From the NCBI RefSeq assembly GCF_001262605.1, contig NZ_LGTC01000001.1, positions 2,796,001 to 2,860,000 on the forward strand: a stretch of DNA of 64,000 nt, in the 5' to 3' direction. Numbering within the stretch: position 1 is the stretch's first letter; every line of letters starts with the position of its first letter. Source of the DNA: Pseudobacteroides cellulosolvens ATCC 35603 = DSM 2933. Lineage in GTDB: Bacteria; Bacillota; Clostridia; Acetivibrionales; DSM-2933. Position numbers and translations under genes: made by a program. Below the pieces are notes generated by a model. It was given only the letters and a program-made list of their open reading frames with translations. It ran no database searches and was not told the DNA's origin. Shown here one piece after another: positions 8,846-19,426 of the stretch.

Positions 8846-10216
8846 ATTTCGGGCTATTATTATCATTGTTGCCGGCTCCTCCTATTTGTACTATGGAATC
8901 AGCCGGCTTATATTTTTGCTTATACAACACTTTTTTATCAACAACTATGCCTTCCTTTTCAGTTTGAAGGCTAACCTTAACTAATACCCCTTCCTTTCCG
9001 CTGCTAATAATCTTTTTGTCCCCTGGTTCAAGACTCTCATCCTCAACATTAATGACGGCCTGAGGATACCTGTCCTCAATATCAACCTTCAAGTTACTAA
9101 CTACAGATTTATCTTTCTTTTTGCCTGCAATGCTTACAGTTATCTTATTATTCTTTACCGATGAAAAATCATAATGGGATTTTCCATACTGTTAATAAAT
9201 TTGAAATCAATAGTATCTCCAAACACAACAACATCAAGACCTGGCTCAATATAGTCCACTGAGGATTCATGAGATACCCTGGTTACACCCGCCCTGTCAA
9301 TATCAGTTAACAGTAGGGCTGCATACAGTGTTGATGCTACTTGGTTATACCCCTCATTATTCTTTTCCATAATTGCAGCTTCTTTTCTCAAATAGTTATT
9401 AAATGAAAACTCAACCGGCTTATCTCCGCTAGTAGCAGCACCATTAAGCCATATCTTGTTTATAGCTTTGGATGCAAGCTTTATATCCCCTACATTTTGG
9501 TCGGATTTTATCTCTGTAGAGTAGGTCGCAATAACATCTTCAATAGCCTTTAGTTTCTCCTGTGAAAATTCAGGCTCAATAATATTGATTTCATAATTTT
9601 TTTTATAATCAAATACTATTGGAGTATTAACATTTTCAGAAATTGATTTTATTATTTTTTCAATTGAGTTTTCAATATTCAGAACAACACCATTTTGACT
9701 GTCATCCTTTGTCAGCCTTCCATCTAGAAGGTAAATATTTGCATTCCTCGATTTCTTCTCTATAAGGGCTGCAAGGGACATGAGATTTTGCCTGAGCTTG
9801 TCATTGTTATAGTATATTTTTAGCGGTGCTTTGACTGCTTTTTGAACAAAATAACCATATATTATTCTCTCAAAAGCACCTCTGCCTTTTTTGGAAATTG
9901 CAAAATCCACAGTTTCTTGAGCCTTTGGATATAATTCTATATCAGAGCATTTTATCTTAAAACTTTTATTTGTATTTTCCACATTACATTCAATTTTAAT
10001 ATATTCATTTTTAAAAATGTTACCGTAATACTCTTCAATCTTTTTGGCAGCTTCCTGCTTTGGTAATCTACCAATATCAATTTGCCCAACACTGATACCG
10101 GGAGGAACCTTATCTTTGGTCAACACACCTGCCACCAAAAGACCTGCCGTTGATACTAATGCCGTTATAAGAAATATTAAAAAAGTTAGTGCTATGGCAA
10201 ATTTCCATCTTTTCAA
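8844..10216 (-). CDS. VanW-family protein with C-terminal G5 domain (frameshifted in this sequence)
   Basis: The frame from TTG 10216 stops at 9155 with FHR; a second frame continues to 8844. One extra A in the run at 9164-9168 joins them into 457 residues with no gap. Order: N-terminal membrane anchor (about 5-30), peptidoglycan-binding-like region, VanW domain ending in YIEPGLDVVVFGDTIDFKF, then a G5-like domain. VanW domains normally carry GGGVCQxSTTLY; here the matching stretch is NEGYNQVASTLYAALL, so the glycine run and the cysteine are gone. It is likely membrane-anchored and outside the membrane. GGAGTGA precedes the TTG. It lies downstream of a PRC-barrel gene. The substrate is unknown. 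Confidence 0.85.
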
Positions 10217-10261
10217 CTATTTCACTCCCAAATACGTTTGTTTTAGCAATTTCCTAAATAT

Positions 10262-10296
10262 TAAAAAACTTTATACCTTAAACAAAGTATAAAGTT
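10262..10296 (-). terminator. Rho-independent terminator after the PRC-barrel gene
   Basis: On the minus strand, stem AACTTTATAC / GTATAAAGTT is followed by TTTTTTAAT. It separates the PRC-barrel gene from the VanW/G5 gene. Confidence 0.7.
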
Positions 10297-10345
10297 TTAT
10301 ATCTTTCACGATTTTTAATGTCTAGGTAATACCTGACTACACATA

Positions 10346-11464
10346 TTAGGCTTTATTGTTCATAACCAGCTCTATAAGCTTTCCATTGTTTTTTGCTATA
10401 TCTATCATGTCTTCATTTATAATTTCCCCTGAGCTGACTATAACCTTGCCTGCATTATCAGTTATGGTTTTGGTTGCTTTTCTCCCATTAAGATACTGTT
10501 TTTGACGTTGTTCAAACAAGCTTTGAGTGCTTGTCTTAAGCTCTGAATTTGTATTGGCATACCCTTGATTTGTACTACTTTTTACATTCTGATCCATGTT
10601 TGTTTGATGCTGAACCTCTTCATTGACGGTTATTTCTTCCTGCATAAAAGATTCTGTCTCTTCTGTTTTTATTAAATCCGTTTCATCAATGTAGCTTTGC
10701 AAAGGTTGATTCATCCGATCAACATTATTTTCCGGTACCTCAGCAGAAGTATATAAGCTATTGTCTTCATTCACATTTGTATTTGATTCTTGAGCCTCTT
10801 TAAAAAAAGTATCCCCTTCTTTAGCTAACAGTCCATCTATATCGGCGGTTAATTCATCTATAGCTTTACTTATTCCCTTAACATCCTCTTTAATAGAAAC
10901 ATTATCTATAGTGGTCGAATTTTTTTTTTCGTTTTCAGGTTGGCCCTCTCCAGAACTAAGCTGGGATAAGTTATCCAACAACTTACTTTCAACATCTTCT
11001 GTAACAACAATTAAATTTTTACCAAAAGTTATTACATTATTCCTTGGAATTATCCTTACCTTTTTGTGAGTTATATCGGCAATATACTCAAGGCCAGTAA
11101 TCCTGCAGTTATTATCTTCATCAAAGTAAAAATCTCCGATTTCCCCGATTAACCGACCCTTTTTAGTAAGAACCTTGGAACCTTTGACTTGAATGTTTTT
11201 CTGCAGTAGGTCTATTGCGGCAGGTATCCTACCTATATCGTTAATAGCACTATCGTTTTCTATGGTAAGTGCATATTCCCCCATTCCCAAAACGCTTGAG
11301 GTTGAAATAACCCGTGCACTCAATATCTGAATACCGCTGTCTACAACTATGTAGTCAACTGTACCTTCAATAGCGTTTACAAGAATACTTTTAACCTTGC
11401 CTACTTCAACTCCATCAGAAATGCTTATTATGGGCAAACCTAATACTTCCTGAGTTTTTTTCAT
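10346..11464 (-). CDS. PRC-barrel domain protein
   Basis: This 372-residue protein has two N-terminal PRC-barrel-like repeats: about residues 3-75 (LGLPIISISDGVEVGKV, then VDYIVVD) and 85-160 (VKGSKVLTKKGRLIGEI, FDEDNNC). A long acidic, Gln/Asn/Ser-rich linker (about 170-320) follows, then a small C-terminal module (TDNAGKVIVSSGEIINEDMID). PRC-barrels are small beta folds found in RNA processing and in envelope or spore proteins of Firmicutes. It has no signal peptide, so it is cytoplasmic or membrane-peripheral. AAGGGGG precedes the ATG. It is only about 50 bases from the acidic-repeat gene, so probably co-transcribed. The role is unknown. Confidence 0.8.
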   Translation of the reverse strand: MKKTQEVLGLPIISISDGVEVGKVKSILVNAIEGTVDYIVVDSGIQILSARVISTSSVLGMGEYALTIENDSAINDIGRIPAAIDLLQKNIQVKGSKVLTKKGRLIGEIGDFYFDEDNNCRITGLEYIADITHKKVRIIPRNNVITFGKNLIVVTEDVESKLLDNLSQLSSGEGQPENEKKNSTTIDNVSIKEDVKGISKAIDELTADIDGLLAKEGDTFFKEAQESNTNVNEDNSLYTSAEVPENNVDRMNQPLQSYIDETDLIKTEETESFMQEEITVNEEVQHQTNMDQNVKSSTNQGYANTNSELKTSTQSLFEQRQKQYLNGRKATKTITDNAGKVIVSSGEIINEDMIDIAKNNGKLIELVMNNKA

Positions 11465-11515
11465 TACCGTGGAACCCCCTTCTAAAGCTGCTTTTTATCA
11501 AACTGCATTAATTTA

Positions 11516-13470
11516 TTATAAATTACTGATAATCTGGGTCTTAACATCTTCATTCATAATACTTCCATAATTGGTAACATAACTCTCCAATATATCTTTT
11601 GCCAAATCAGACTTTCCTAGCTGCTTGTACAATACGCATATATCTAACACCAACCAAAATACTACCTGGTCCTCAATATCATGTTCAAGTGCATACATGT
11701 AATTTAAAATTGCTCCCTCTAGATCTCCTGAAGCTTTTAAAAGGAACGCTTCATCAATCAATCGGTCAACGCTGCTAGCCTCATTAGTATTATCAAAATT
11801 ATCAGTTTCATCAATAGTATTTACATTAGTCTCGTCACTTATGTGGCTAAATAGGTTAGATTCTATATTTTCTTCAATCTCAGGCTCTTCGCTATCAATT
11901 TCACTTGTTCCTTCTAATACTACTTCTTCCTGGGTTATTATTTCAATTTCTTCGGAATGTAATTCTAGGATTTCTATTTCTTCTTCAATATTTACTTCTT
12001 CTAAAGCCTCAGGCTCCTCTATTTCAACTTCATTAATAGCGACTTCTTCTAAGGCCTCCGGTTCTTCTACTTCAACTTCATTAATAGCAATTTCTGCTAT
12101 AGCTTCGAGCTCTTCTATAGCCTCTAGCTCTTCACTATCACTTTCATCTATTGCCTCAATTACTACTTCTTCCTGGGTTATTATTTCAATTTCTTCAGCA
12201 TGCAATTCTGAGATTTCTATTTCTTCTTCAATATTGACTTCTTCTAAAGCCTCAGGCTCCTCTATTTCAACTTCATTAATAACCACTTCTTCTAAGGTCC
12301 CCGGTTCTTCTACTTCAACTTCATTAATAGCAATTTCTTCTATAGCTTCGAGCTCTTCTATAGCCTCTAGCTCTTCACTATCACTTTCATCTATTGCCTC
12401 AATTACTACTTCTTCCTGGGTTATTATTTCAATTTCTTCAGCATGCAATTCTGGGATTTCTATTTCTTCTTCAATATTGACTTCTTCTAAAGCCTCAGGC
12501 TCCTCTATTTCAACTTCATTAATAGCCACTTCTTCTAAGGTCCCCGGTTCTTCTATTTCAACTTCATTAATAGCAATTTCTTCTATAGCTTCGAGCTCTT
12601 CTATAGCCTCTAGCTCTTCTATAGCCTCTAGCTCTTCACTATCACTTTCATCTATTGCCTCAATTACTACTTCTTCTTGGGTTATTATTTCAATTTCTTC
12701 GGTATACAACTCTGGAATTTCTATTTCATCTTCGATATTGACTTCCTCTAAAACCTCAGGCTCCTCTATTTCAACTTCATTAATAGCGACTTCTTCTAAG
12801 CCCTCCGGTTCTTCTACTTCAACTTCGTTATAAAAATCTTCCTCGACAAGGTACTCGACGCTTTTGACAGCTTCTTTGGATTGATTATCCTTAATATCAA
12901 AACTTTGCCCACTAACATTAATAGTATCTATACCAATTGTATCAATATTTTTCTGACTGTCAACAGGTTTTTGTAATATATTTTGTCCAAACTCTACAGC
13001 CCTTGCAAAACAGGGACATGGTAATTACTTGCACAACTGTTTTCTATTGGTGGCGACTCATTTGTAACAGGCTCTAACGCCGGAGCACCCCTCCATGATA
13101 GTAATTTATGGATCATTGCCCAAATAGGAACATTTTTTCTTTCACCATTTGCATCATCTTCACTTATTGCTATAGTAGACAAATATACAGAAATTATTAA
13201 AATTCCTCCTAAATACACGATAAAAATAACTGTAAATGAAAAACCTGTCCACAAATTAATATGTAATATCTCATTAATTCTGGTAGTTATGTTTAAAATC
13301 AACCCAGAAATTATTGGAAAAAGACTGCTTAAAAGAGCGACCAACATAGTGCACAATACAACTGCCATAACCTTATGCTTCTTTGTCATGCTTTTCTTAT
13401 CCAGAAAATTTGCAAATAAAACAGATGACATTACAGCCAGCGTTATCGTAACTACAAAATACTGGTACAT
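11516..13470 (-). CDS. Membrane protein with long acidic tandem repeats and TPR-like end (frameshifted in this sequence)
   Basis: Two frames (13470-12994 and from about 13012 down to 11516) form one 651-residue protein when one base is added near 13000-13004. Between 12994 and 12709 the second frame is open and already codes for repeat sequence, yet has no ATG, GTG or TTG codon, so it cannot start by itself. The N-terminus has three or four membrane segments (about residues 3-110). Then come about four 81-residue repeats rich in Glu, Ile and Val (IEIITQEEVV, ESDSEELEAIEE, VEIEEPEALEEV). The C-terminus (about 560-651) looks TPR-like, with FWLVLDICVLYKQLGKSDLA. AAGGGGG precedes ATG 13470. I do not recognise the family. 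Confidence 0.75.
11950..12830 (-). repeat. Coding tandem repeat, period about 243 bases
   Basis: The block containing CTCAGGCTCCTCTATTTC recurs at 12008, 12251, 12494 and 12755. The spacing is 243, 243 and 261 bases; the last interval has an extra 18 bases that duplicate one LEAIEE unit. The copies are close to identical at DNA level. Confidence 0.9.
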
Positions 13471-13907
13471 AAAGGCCCCCTTATAGTTTTTATAGTAGTT
13501 CCACATACATTAAAAAACTAATCCATTTTCTTACCATAATTCACTATACAGATTAAGAAAGACGCACTTGATACATATGGCATGTTAACGGAAAACTTTC
13601 CAAACATTACCTACCAGCTAATAATTACTTTATCCCCCTGAAAAGAACTAAATTGAAATCACCATAAATCTTGCATTTAACGTATAAACGCACAAACCAA
13701 CAGATTATATAGTATAATTTTTGAAATGCCTTATAAAAATTTATAATGTAAATAATAATATCTTAAAGCTTTACATTTATATATATATAAATTAATATAA
13801 TATTAACATTTTTACAAGTAAAATTTTAAAATTTATTATATTTTCGGACAAAATTCTCGCAAAATTAGCAGCAAATTTAGACATTTTTCTTCGAAAGCAG
13901 GTTATAT
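13471..13907. other. Intergenic region between divergent genes
   Basis: AT-rich, 437 bases. I see only a half-site of the family 1 repeat (TTTTTGAAATGCC near 13718) and no credible gene. It should carry the promoters of the two divergent genes, but I could not single out a convincing pair of hexamers. Confidence 0.4.
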
Positions 13908-14438
13908 ATGATATTAAGTAAATTTGATAAATTTCTAATACACAGACAAAGCCTGATTGAGCAGTACACAAAAGGTGACATGACAAAGGATGAATTTATT
14001 GAAGCAAACTATGCTTATATTAACTCGACAGATCTTGTTCCTTTCAAGAAACTTGACAATGTGAAGAAGGCCATCTTTAATTATCAATACTACAACGTTA
14101 TTGCTAAATACTATCAGAAACGTGCCCATGAACTAAGCCACAAACATGGTGCAAAAGATGATTTCCTCGAGCAGGCTAACTATTTTTACTCCAAGAAAGA
14201 CCATGTTACGTTAAAACTATTACAGCTTATAGATTATCAAGGTGTTGAAGCTTATTATGTTAGAGTTAAGTCCCCTGCTTTAAAAAGAAAACTTTTCGAA
14301 ATAGTTTTAAAGGACTATGATAGTCTTATTTTGCACTCAAAAAACGAAACACTACTAAACACACTTATAAGAGAAAATGTCTTTATAAACGAAACTAGGA
14401 CGTCTCTCGTCGATGATTATATAAATAAACGCTATTAA
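13908..14438 (+). CDS. Hypothetical protein, helical, 176 residues
   Basis: I do not recognise this protein with certainty; the composition suggests a conserved small clostridial cytoplasmic protein. It begins ILSKFDKFLIHRQSLIEQY and is almost wholly helical, with many Tyr, Lys and Asp and no signal peptide or membrane segment. A segment TKGDMTKDEFIEANYAY near residues 20-37 resembles the short helix-turn-helix pieces that follow a polymerase- or kinase-binding helix, but no motif is diagnostic. The ribosome binding site is weak (GCAGG). The gene stands alone and is followed at once by two tandem family 2 repeats. Confidence 0.6.
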   Translation: MILSKFDKFLIHRQSLIEQYTKGDMTKDEFIEANYAYINSTDLVPFKKLDNVKKAIFNYQYYNVIAKYYQKRAHELSHKHGAKDDFLEQANYFYSKKDHVTLKLLQLIDYQGVEAYYVRVKSPALKRKLFEIVLKDYDSLILHSKNETLLNTLIRENVFINETRTSLVDDYINKRY

Positions 14439-14439
14439 A

Positions 14440-14641
14440 AGAATGATTGAAATATTACTTCCCGTTTTGAGCGTGTGTTCACGAGTTAAGTTAACATGAA
14501 AGCGAAATTATACGGGAAGTTATATTTTCAACATGCTTAAAGAATGATTGAAATATTACTTCCCGTTTTGAGCGTGTGTTCACGAGTTAAGTTAACACGA
14601 AAGCGAAATTATACGGGAAGTTATATTTTCAACATGCTTAA
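14440..14641 (+). repeat. Family 2 repeat, two tandem 101-base copies
   Basis: The unit starts AGAATGATTGAAATATTACT at 14440 and again at 14541, and the first bases of a third unit start at 14642, so the period is exactly 101. The copies differ at one position that I could see (ACATGAA versus ACACGAA). Each contains an imperfect palindrome, ACTTCCCGT with ACGGGAAGT, plus an inner TGTTCACG/GTTAACA pair. Further copies lie at 30573-30672 (inverted) and, diverged, at 62144-62213. Confidence 0.92.
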
Positions 14642-14656
14642 AGAATGATTAAATAT

Positions 14657-14710
14657 AAAGCCATTAACCATAGAACTCCGTTTTATCTATGATTAATGGC
14701 TTTATTTATG
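14657..14710. terminator. Terminator after lon (possibly bidirectional)
   Basis: Stem AAAGCCATTAACCATAGA (14657-14674) and TCTATGATTAATGGCTTT (14686-14703), nearly perfect. On the minus strand it lies after lon; on the plus strand it is followed by ATTTATG. Confidence 0.75.
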
Positions 14711-14724
14711 CCTTTTAATCAGGC

Positions 14725-17172
14725 TTACTGTTCTATATTGATAATTCCCTTTTCCAGGCTGGTAACTGCTGCCTGTTCCTCTGCAATTACCTCATCGGAC
14801 AACTTATCCGGCATCTTGTTTTTCAATCTTTTGAAGTTTGGCTTGGCTAGAGCTGTGCTTATAACCGTTTCCATATCTGAAGCAAGCACAAACTTAACCT
14901 TCTTTCTTACATTTTCCGGAATATCATCAATATCCTTCTTATTGTCCATTGGTACAATAACAGTATTAATTCCAGCTCTATGTGCTGCAAGAACCTTTTC
15001 CTTAAGTCCCCCGATTGGAAGCACCCTTCCCCTTAGCGTTATTTCCCCTGTCATTGCAACATTCTTCTTAACTGGAAGCCCTGTCAGTGCAGATATCATA
15101 GCAGTAGCCAATGTGATTCCTGCTGAGGGACCATCCTTCGGAATAGCACCTTCAGGTACATGAATGTGTATATCAAATTTATTGTAAAAATTCTTGTCAA
15201 TATGAAGCTGATCCGCTTTAGATCTAATAAAGCTCATAGCAGCTCTCGCAGACTCCTTCATAATATCTCCCAAATGTCCTGTAAGTTCTAACTTTCCGTT
15301 TCCATCCATAAGTGATACTTCAATGGATAAAGTATCCCCTCCAACAGGTGTCCAAGCCAAACCTGTAGCTATACCTGCTTCATCCTTCTCATTTGCCTTA
15401 TCATACCTGAATTTCTTAGCTCCCAAGTATTTTTCCAGCTTTTCAGAAGTTATCTTGATAGTCTTGCTCCTGGAAGAAACAATAGTCCTTGCAGCTTTCC
15501 TGCAAAGATTTGCAAACTCTCTTTCAAGACTTCTTACACCAGCTTCCCTGGTGTAATAGTTTATTACATCCCTTGCAGTATTTTCATCAATCTCTATGTT
15601 CTTTTTATCAAGTCCATGAGCCTCAATCTGCTTTGGTATAAGATATTTTAAAGCAATATTAACCTTTTCTTCCTCTGTATAACTGGAAATGTGAATAACT
15701 TCCATTCTGTCCAACAGCGGTCTTGGTATAGTCTCCAGGCTGTTTGCCGTAGTAAGGAACATAACATTTGAAAGATCAAATGGAAGCTCCATATAATGGT
15801 CACGGAAAGCAAAGTTCTGCTCACCGTCTAAAACTTCCAGCATGGCAGAAGCCGGGTCCCCTCTGAAATCACTGCTCATTTTATCGATTTCGTCAAGTAA
15901 TATGAGCGGATTTTTAGTGCCCGCCTGTTTCAATGAAGCAATAATTCTGCCTGGCATAGCACCTACATAAGTACGCCTGTGTCCTCTAATCTCCGCCTCA
16001 TCTTTTACTCCACCCAAAGACATTCTGACATAATTTCTGTTTAGAGCACGTGCTATTGACTTTGCAATAGATGTTTTACCTACTCCCGGAGGTCCTACCA
16101 GGCAAAGTATCGGTCCTTTCAAATTATTCTTAAGCTTTCTAACAGCTAAATACTCAACTATCCTATCTTTAACTTTTTCAAGACCATAGTGATCTTCATC
16201 AAGTATTTCTTCAGCCTTTTTCAAATCGATTACTTCTTCTGTTTCCTTATTCCAAGGCAAATCAAAAACCCAATCAAGGTATGTTCTTATTACAGAACCT
16301 TCAGCAGACCCGGACTGCATTTTTAAAAGACGGTCTAATTCCTTAAGAACCTTTTTTTCAACTTCTTCAGGGAATTCCGCTTTCTTAAGCTTCTCCTTAT
16401 ATTCTTCAACCTCGCCGGTAACGCCTTCCTTATCACCAAGTTCGCTCTGGATAGCTTTTAACTGCTCTCTCAAGTAATATTCCTTCTGCATTTTGTCTAT
16501 TTGCTTACGAACCTTGGTATTAATGTTTTTCTCAATCTCAAGGATTTCCATTTCCTTCAAAAGAATTTCCAGTATTTTTTCCAATCTGATTTTTGGATCG
16601 AACTCGTTTAATATTTCCTGCTTCTGTTCAACCTTCAAAAATATATTGGAAGCAACCATATCGGATAACTGTCCCGGATCTTCAATTGTTGTGATGGACA
16701 GCACTGTTTCAGGAGATATCTTGTTACTAAGCCCTACATAATCTTCAAAAGCTGATAAAACTCTCCTTTTTAAGGCTTCGATCTCTACACTCTGCTTATC
16801 ATCGTTCACATATATTTGCTCTTCCACCTCAGCTGCAAAAAACGGTTCATTTTGGGTAAACTCAGTGATTTCAGCTCTGCTTACCCCTTCCACAAGGACC
16901 CTAATCGTATCTCCAGGAAGCTTTAATAGCTGTTTTACCTTGGATATTGTCCCTACATTATAAACATCTTCTTCACCGGGAGAATCATTTTTTGCTTCTT
17001 TTTGTGTGACCAGAAATATAAGTTGATTGTTAATCATTGCTTCCTCTAATGCTTTAATTGATTTTACCCTGCCTACATCAAAGTGCAAGATCATATACGG
17101 AAATACCGTAAGACCTCTTAATGGCAATAAGGGCAAAATATGCTTCTTTATTACTTTTTTTGATTCGTACAT
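14725..17172 (-). CDS. lon: ATP-dependent protease Lon (LonA type)
   Basis: This 815-residue protease has the N-terminal LON substrate domain ([15 protein letters not shown]), a coiled-coil middle, an AAA+ module with Walker [10 protein letters not shown] and Walker [10 protein letters not shown], and a C-terminal peptidase domain. The catalytic dyad is Ser683 (PKDGPSAG) and Lys726 ([11 protein letters not shown]). Lon degrades misfolded and regulatory proteins in the cytoplasm. GGAGGGG precedes the ATG. The last 40 residues form a short Lys/Glu-rich extension beyond the usual end. It is a single-gene unit with its own terminator. A second, unrelated Lon-type enzyme is encoded at 54486-56927. 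Confidence 0.97.
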   Translation of the reverse strand: MYESKKVIKKHILPLLPLRGLTVFPYMILHFDVGRVKSIKALEEAMINNQLIFLVTQKEAKNDSPGEEDVYNVGTISKVKQLLKLPGDTIRVLVEGVSRAEITEFTQNEPFFAAEVEEQIYVNDDKQSVEIEALKRRVLSAFEDYVGLSNKISPETVLSITTIEDPGQLSDMVASNIFLKVEQKQEILNEFDPKIRLEKILEILLKEMEILEIEKNINTKVRKQIDKMQKEYYLREQLKAIQSELGDKEGVTGEVEEYKEKLKKAEFPEEVEKKVLKELDRLLKMQSGSAEGSVIRTYLDWVFDLPWNKETEEVIDLKKAEEILDEDHYGLEKVKDRIVEYLAVRKLKNNLKGPILCLVGPPGVGKTSIAKSIARALNRNYVRMSLGGVKDEAEIRGHRRTYVGAMPGRIIASLKQAGTKNPLILLDEIDKMSSDFRGDPASAMLEVLDGEQNFAFRDHYMELPFDLSNVMFLTTANSLETIPRPLLDRMEVIHISSYTEEEKVNIALKYLIPKQIEAHGLDKKNIEIDENTARDVINYYTREAGVRSLEREFANLCRKAARTIVSSRSKTIKITSEKLEKYLGAKKFRYDKANEKDEAGIATGLAWTPVGGDTLSIEVSLMDGNGKLELTGHLGDIMKESARAAMSFIRSKADQLHIDKNFYNKFDIHIHVPEGAIPKDGPSAGITLATAMISALTGLPVKKNVAMTGEITLRGRVLPIGGLKEKVLAAHRAGINTVIVPMDNKKDIDDIPENVRKKVKFVLASDMETVISTALAKPNFKRLKNKMPDKLSDEVIAEEQAAVTSLEKGIINIEQ

Positions 17173-17493
17173 TCGACACCCCTCCGCTTACACAAATTTA
17201 AACGGTACATATTTCCAATACCACATTCTACTACAATTTTCTCAATTCAAACAAATGCAGCTTTTATATTATATAAAACAACTTTTTTCGAGAGTAAGGA
17301 ACATTGTTACTATTATAAACTTTTAATCGGTTTATTTCAATTATCTTAATCTGGAATACCTGGAATGATAAATTACAAATATCATTTAGTAACCTTTTTA
17401 TGGCAAATGCCTGACTTAGGTATTAACATTTTTCTTATAATAATATCGTCATGAAAGAATAATTAATTATATCTAATTTTAGGGTATTTGTGC
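17173..17493. other. Intergenic region upstream of lon
   Basis: The 321 bases between lon and the aldolase gene, both on the minus strand. AT-rich with possible promoter-like TATAAT strings on the minus strand near 17265-17275, but no clear minus-35 partner. I saw no CIRCE or CtsR operator. Confidence 0.35.
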
Positions 17494-18129
17494 TCACAAT
17501 TTAGGATTTCCCTTTCTAATTCTGTACAGTTGTTCTAGATTCTCTTCAGACAATGCCTTTCCCCCTCCAAGCATCTCCGAAAGAATAAGTACCTTTGCAA
17601 TGCTCTCTGCTGCCTCCAACTTGTAGAATGCTTTATATACATCCTCTCCCATAGATAAAACGCCATGATTTGCCAGCAAAATAACATCATAATTTGCTAT
17701 AAATTCCTCTACACCTCTAAATATGTCATCAGTTGACTGTGTCCCATAAGCAGCAAGAGGTATTTTATCAAAAAATACAATCATTTCAGGATATGCCTTA
17801 GTCTCTATTGATTTGTTGGCAACAGCATAGGCTGTAGTATATGGTGAATGGGAATGGATAATGCCATTGATATCAGGTCTATTGATATAGGATAAAGCAT
17901 GCAGTTTCCATTCTGATGAAGGTTTCAAGTTACCCTCAATAACATTTCCATCAAGGTCTATAACAGGAATCTTTTCTTCTTTTAAAAGACATTTTGGAAA
18001 ACCACTAGGTGTTATACAAATATAATTGCCGTTTCTTATTGATATGTTTCCTTCATATGTATTCACCATTTCTTTATTGTATGCTAACTTTGCAATCTCA
18101 ATTAATTGGCTTTTGATGTGCTCCAACAT
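17494..18129 (-). CDS. Class II aldolase/adducin family protein (L-fuculose-phosphate aldolase-like)
   Basis: The 211-residue protein has the family's zinc and substrate motifs: TYEGNIS near residue 25, SSEWKLH near 82, the zinc-binding HSHSPY near 104, and LLANHGVLS with the third histidine near 164. Members cleave fuculose-1-phosphate or epimerise ribulose-5-phosphate, or act on methylthioribulose-1-phosphate; the exact substrate cannot be read from the sequence. GGAGGG precedes the ATG. The gene follows corA with a gap of 12 bases, so the two are probably co-transcribed, though no pathway links them. Confidence 0.88.
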   Translation of the reverse strand: MLEHIKSQLIEIAKLAYNKEMVNTYEGNISIRNGNYICITPSGFPKCLLKEEKIPVIDLDGNVIEGNLKPSSEWKLHALSYINRPDINGIIHSHSPYTTAYAVANKSIETKAYPEMIVFFDKIPLAAYGTQSTDDIFRGVEEFIANYDVILLANHGVLSMGEDVYKAFYKLEAAESIAKVLILSEMLGGGKALSEENLEQLYRIRKGNPKL

Positions 18130-18141
18130 TTATATGCCCTC

Positions 18142-19206
18142 CTATAACCATTTTCTCTTTTTAAAAAATAAAATCATACTTATAAAACATACCCCCATTA
18201 CCATCAAAACAAACAAATAACCGTATCTAAATTTCAGCTCAGGCATGTATTCAAAATTCATACCATAGACGCCTGCAATAAAAGTTAGAGGCATAAAAAG
18301 AACAGAAAATACTGTTAAAAACTTCATGATTTCATTCATTTTATTGCTCGCAACCGACAGATACAAATCAACGATCCCTGACAGAATATCCCTGTATGTC
18401 TCGATTGTATCCATCATCTGAATAATATGATCATATACATCTCGGAGGTAAATACTTGTTGTATTGGATATTAAGCAGCACTCACGCCTTTGGAGCCCTC
18501 CAACAACTTCCCGCAATGGCCAAATAGCCTTATGCATGTATAACATTTCTCTTTTAAGTCCATGTACCTTTCTAAGGGTTTCAGGCCTGGGAGATATAAC
18601 CATGGAATCCTCCGATAACTCAATCTCTTCCCCTGTTTTTTCAAGGACTAGAAAATAGCTGTCCACTATTAAATCCAATATGGCATATAAAAGATAGTCA
18701 ATTCCCATTTTTCTTATATTGCTGATTCCCTTTGATATCCTTTCAATGAGAGGAATAAAAAAATTGTCCTTATTCTCCTGAAAGGTGAGTAAATAATCTT
18801 TTCCTATTATTATACTAACCTGCTCAGTTGTAATCTCATTGATATTATTATCAAAATATATCATTCTGACAACAATATATAAATATCCTTCATATTCTTC
18901 TACTTTAGGTCTTTGTCCTGTATTCTGGATATCCTCTAAAACCAAAGGATGAATACCATAAAAACTGCCTATGCTGTTAATGATATTTGAATCGTGAATG
19001 CCGTCTAAATTAATCCACCTGTAGGATGCATCCTTTTTCTTAGAAAGAGCAGCCTTTATTGGTAATGACTTTTCTATAGATAAATTATTGTCATCATAAT
19101 CTACAACAGTAACAGCCGGATGTTCATTTTTTATTTCACCTATATGAATAAGGGTTCCAGGCGGCAATCCGGCTTTCTTGTACGTTCTTCCGACTTTCTT
19201 CGGCAT
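18142..19206 (-). CDS. corA: Magnesium/cobalt transporter CorA
   Basis: The 354-residue protein has a large cytoplasmic N-terminal domain with the VLEDIQNTGQRPK region near 90-105, a long helix, and two C-terminal membrane segments. The pore signature YGMNFEYMPEL, containing the GMN motif, sits at the end of the first segment near residue 315, and a basic tail (KKRKW) ends the protein. CorA forms a pentameric channel for Mg2+ and Co2+. GGGTGATATT precedes the ATG. It is upstream of, and close to, the class II aldolase gene. Confidence 0.95.
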   Translation of the reverse strand: MPKKVGRTYKKAGLPPGTLIHIGEIKNEHPAVTVVDYDDNNLSIEKSLPIKAALSKKKDASYRWINLDGIHDSNIINSIGSFYGIHPLVLEDIQNTGQRPKVEEYEGYLYIVVRMIYFDNNINEITTEQVSIIIGKDYLLTFQENKDNFFIPLIERISKGISNIRKMGIDYLLYAILDLIVDSYFLVLEKTGEEIELSEDSMVISPRPETLRKVHGLKREMLYMHKAIWPLREVVGGLQRRECCLISNTTSIYLRDVYDHIIQMMDTIETYRDILSGIVDLYLSVASNKMNEIMKFLTVFSVLFMPLTFIAGVYGMNFEYMPELKFRYGYLFVLMVMGVCFISMILFFKKRKWL

Positions 19207-19358
19207 AATATCACCCTTTTAATAAAACTTTAATGTAGTATATCATATTCTTTTACATATCAATACCTATAATTATTTAAAATATTAGCCCATCCAGTTT
19301 TAAGTTTTCATAAAAATATTTTTTTGCAATTTTCAATTATAAATCTTGCAAAATTCTT

Positions 19359-19386
19359 TTGATATTTCAACTGAATATGCTATAAT
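19359..19386 (+). promoter_or_regulatory. Predicted sigma-A promoter of dapF-dapL
   Basis: TTGATA at 19359-19364, a spacer of 16 bases, then TATAAT at 19381-19386 preceded by TGC, an extended minus-10 element. Transcription would start near 19393. Confidence 0.75.
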
Positions 19387-19426
19387 ATAAATGCTTATTG
19401 ATTAATGTTAGTATTTTATACCATGG

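Noticed and set aside
11841..12833. Long plus-strand frame rich in Ser and Ile over the acidic repeats
   Set aside because: It is the antisense reading of the Glu-rich repeats: repeated GAA/GAG codons read backwards give Ser codons. No ribosome binding site and no family pattern.
13792..14129. Minus-strand frames overlapping the 13908 gene start
   Set aside because: Short, low complexity, and in conflict with the plus-strand 176-residue gene that has a consistent helical protein.
14440..14641. CRISPR array
   Set aside because: The 101-base units are contiguous and near-identical, with no short repeat alternating with unique spacers, and no cas gene is in the window.
17400..17440. Extra degenerate family 1 copy upstream of lon
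   Set aside because: Only a short match (AATGCC and CTTAGGTATTAA) without the inverted ends; could be chance in AT-rich DNA.
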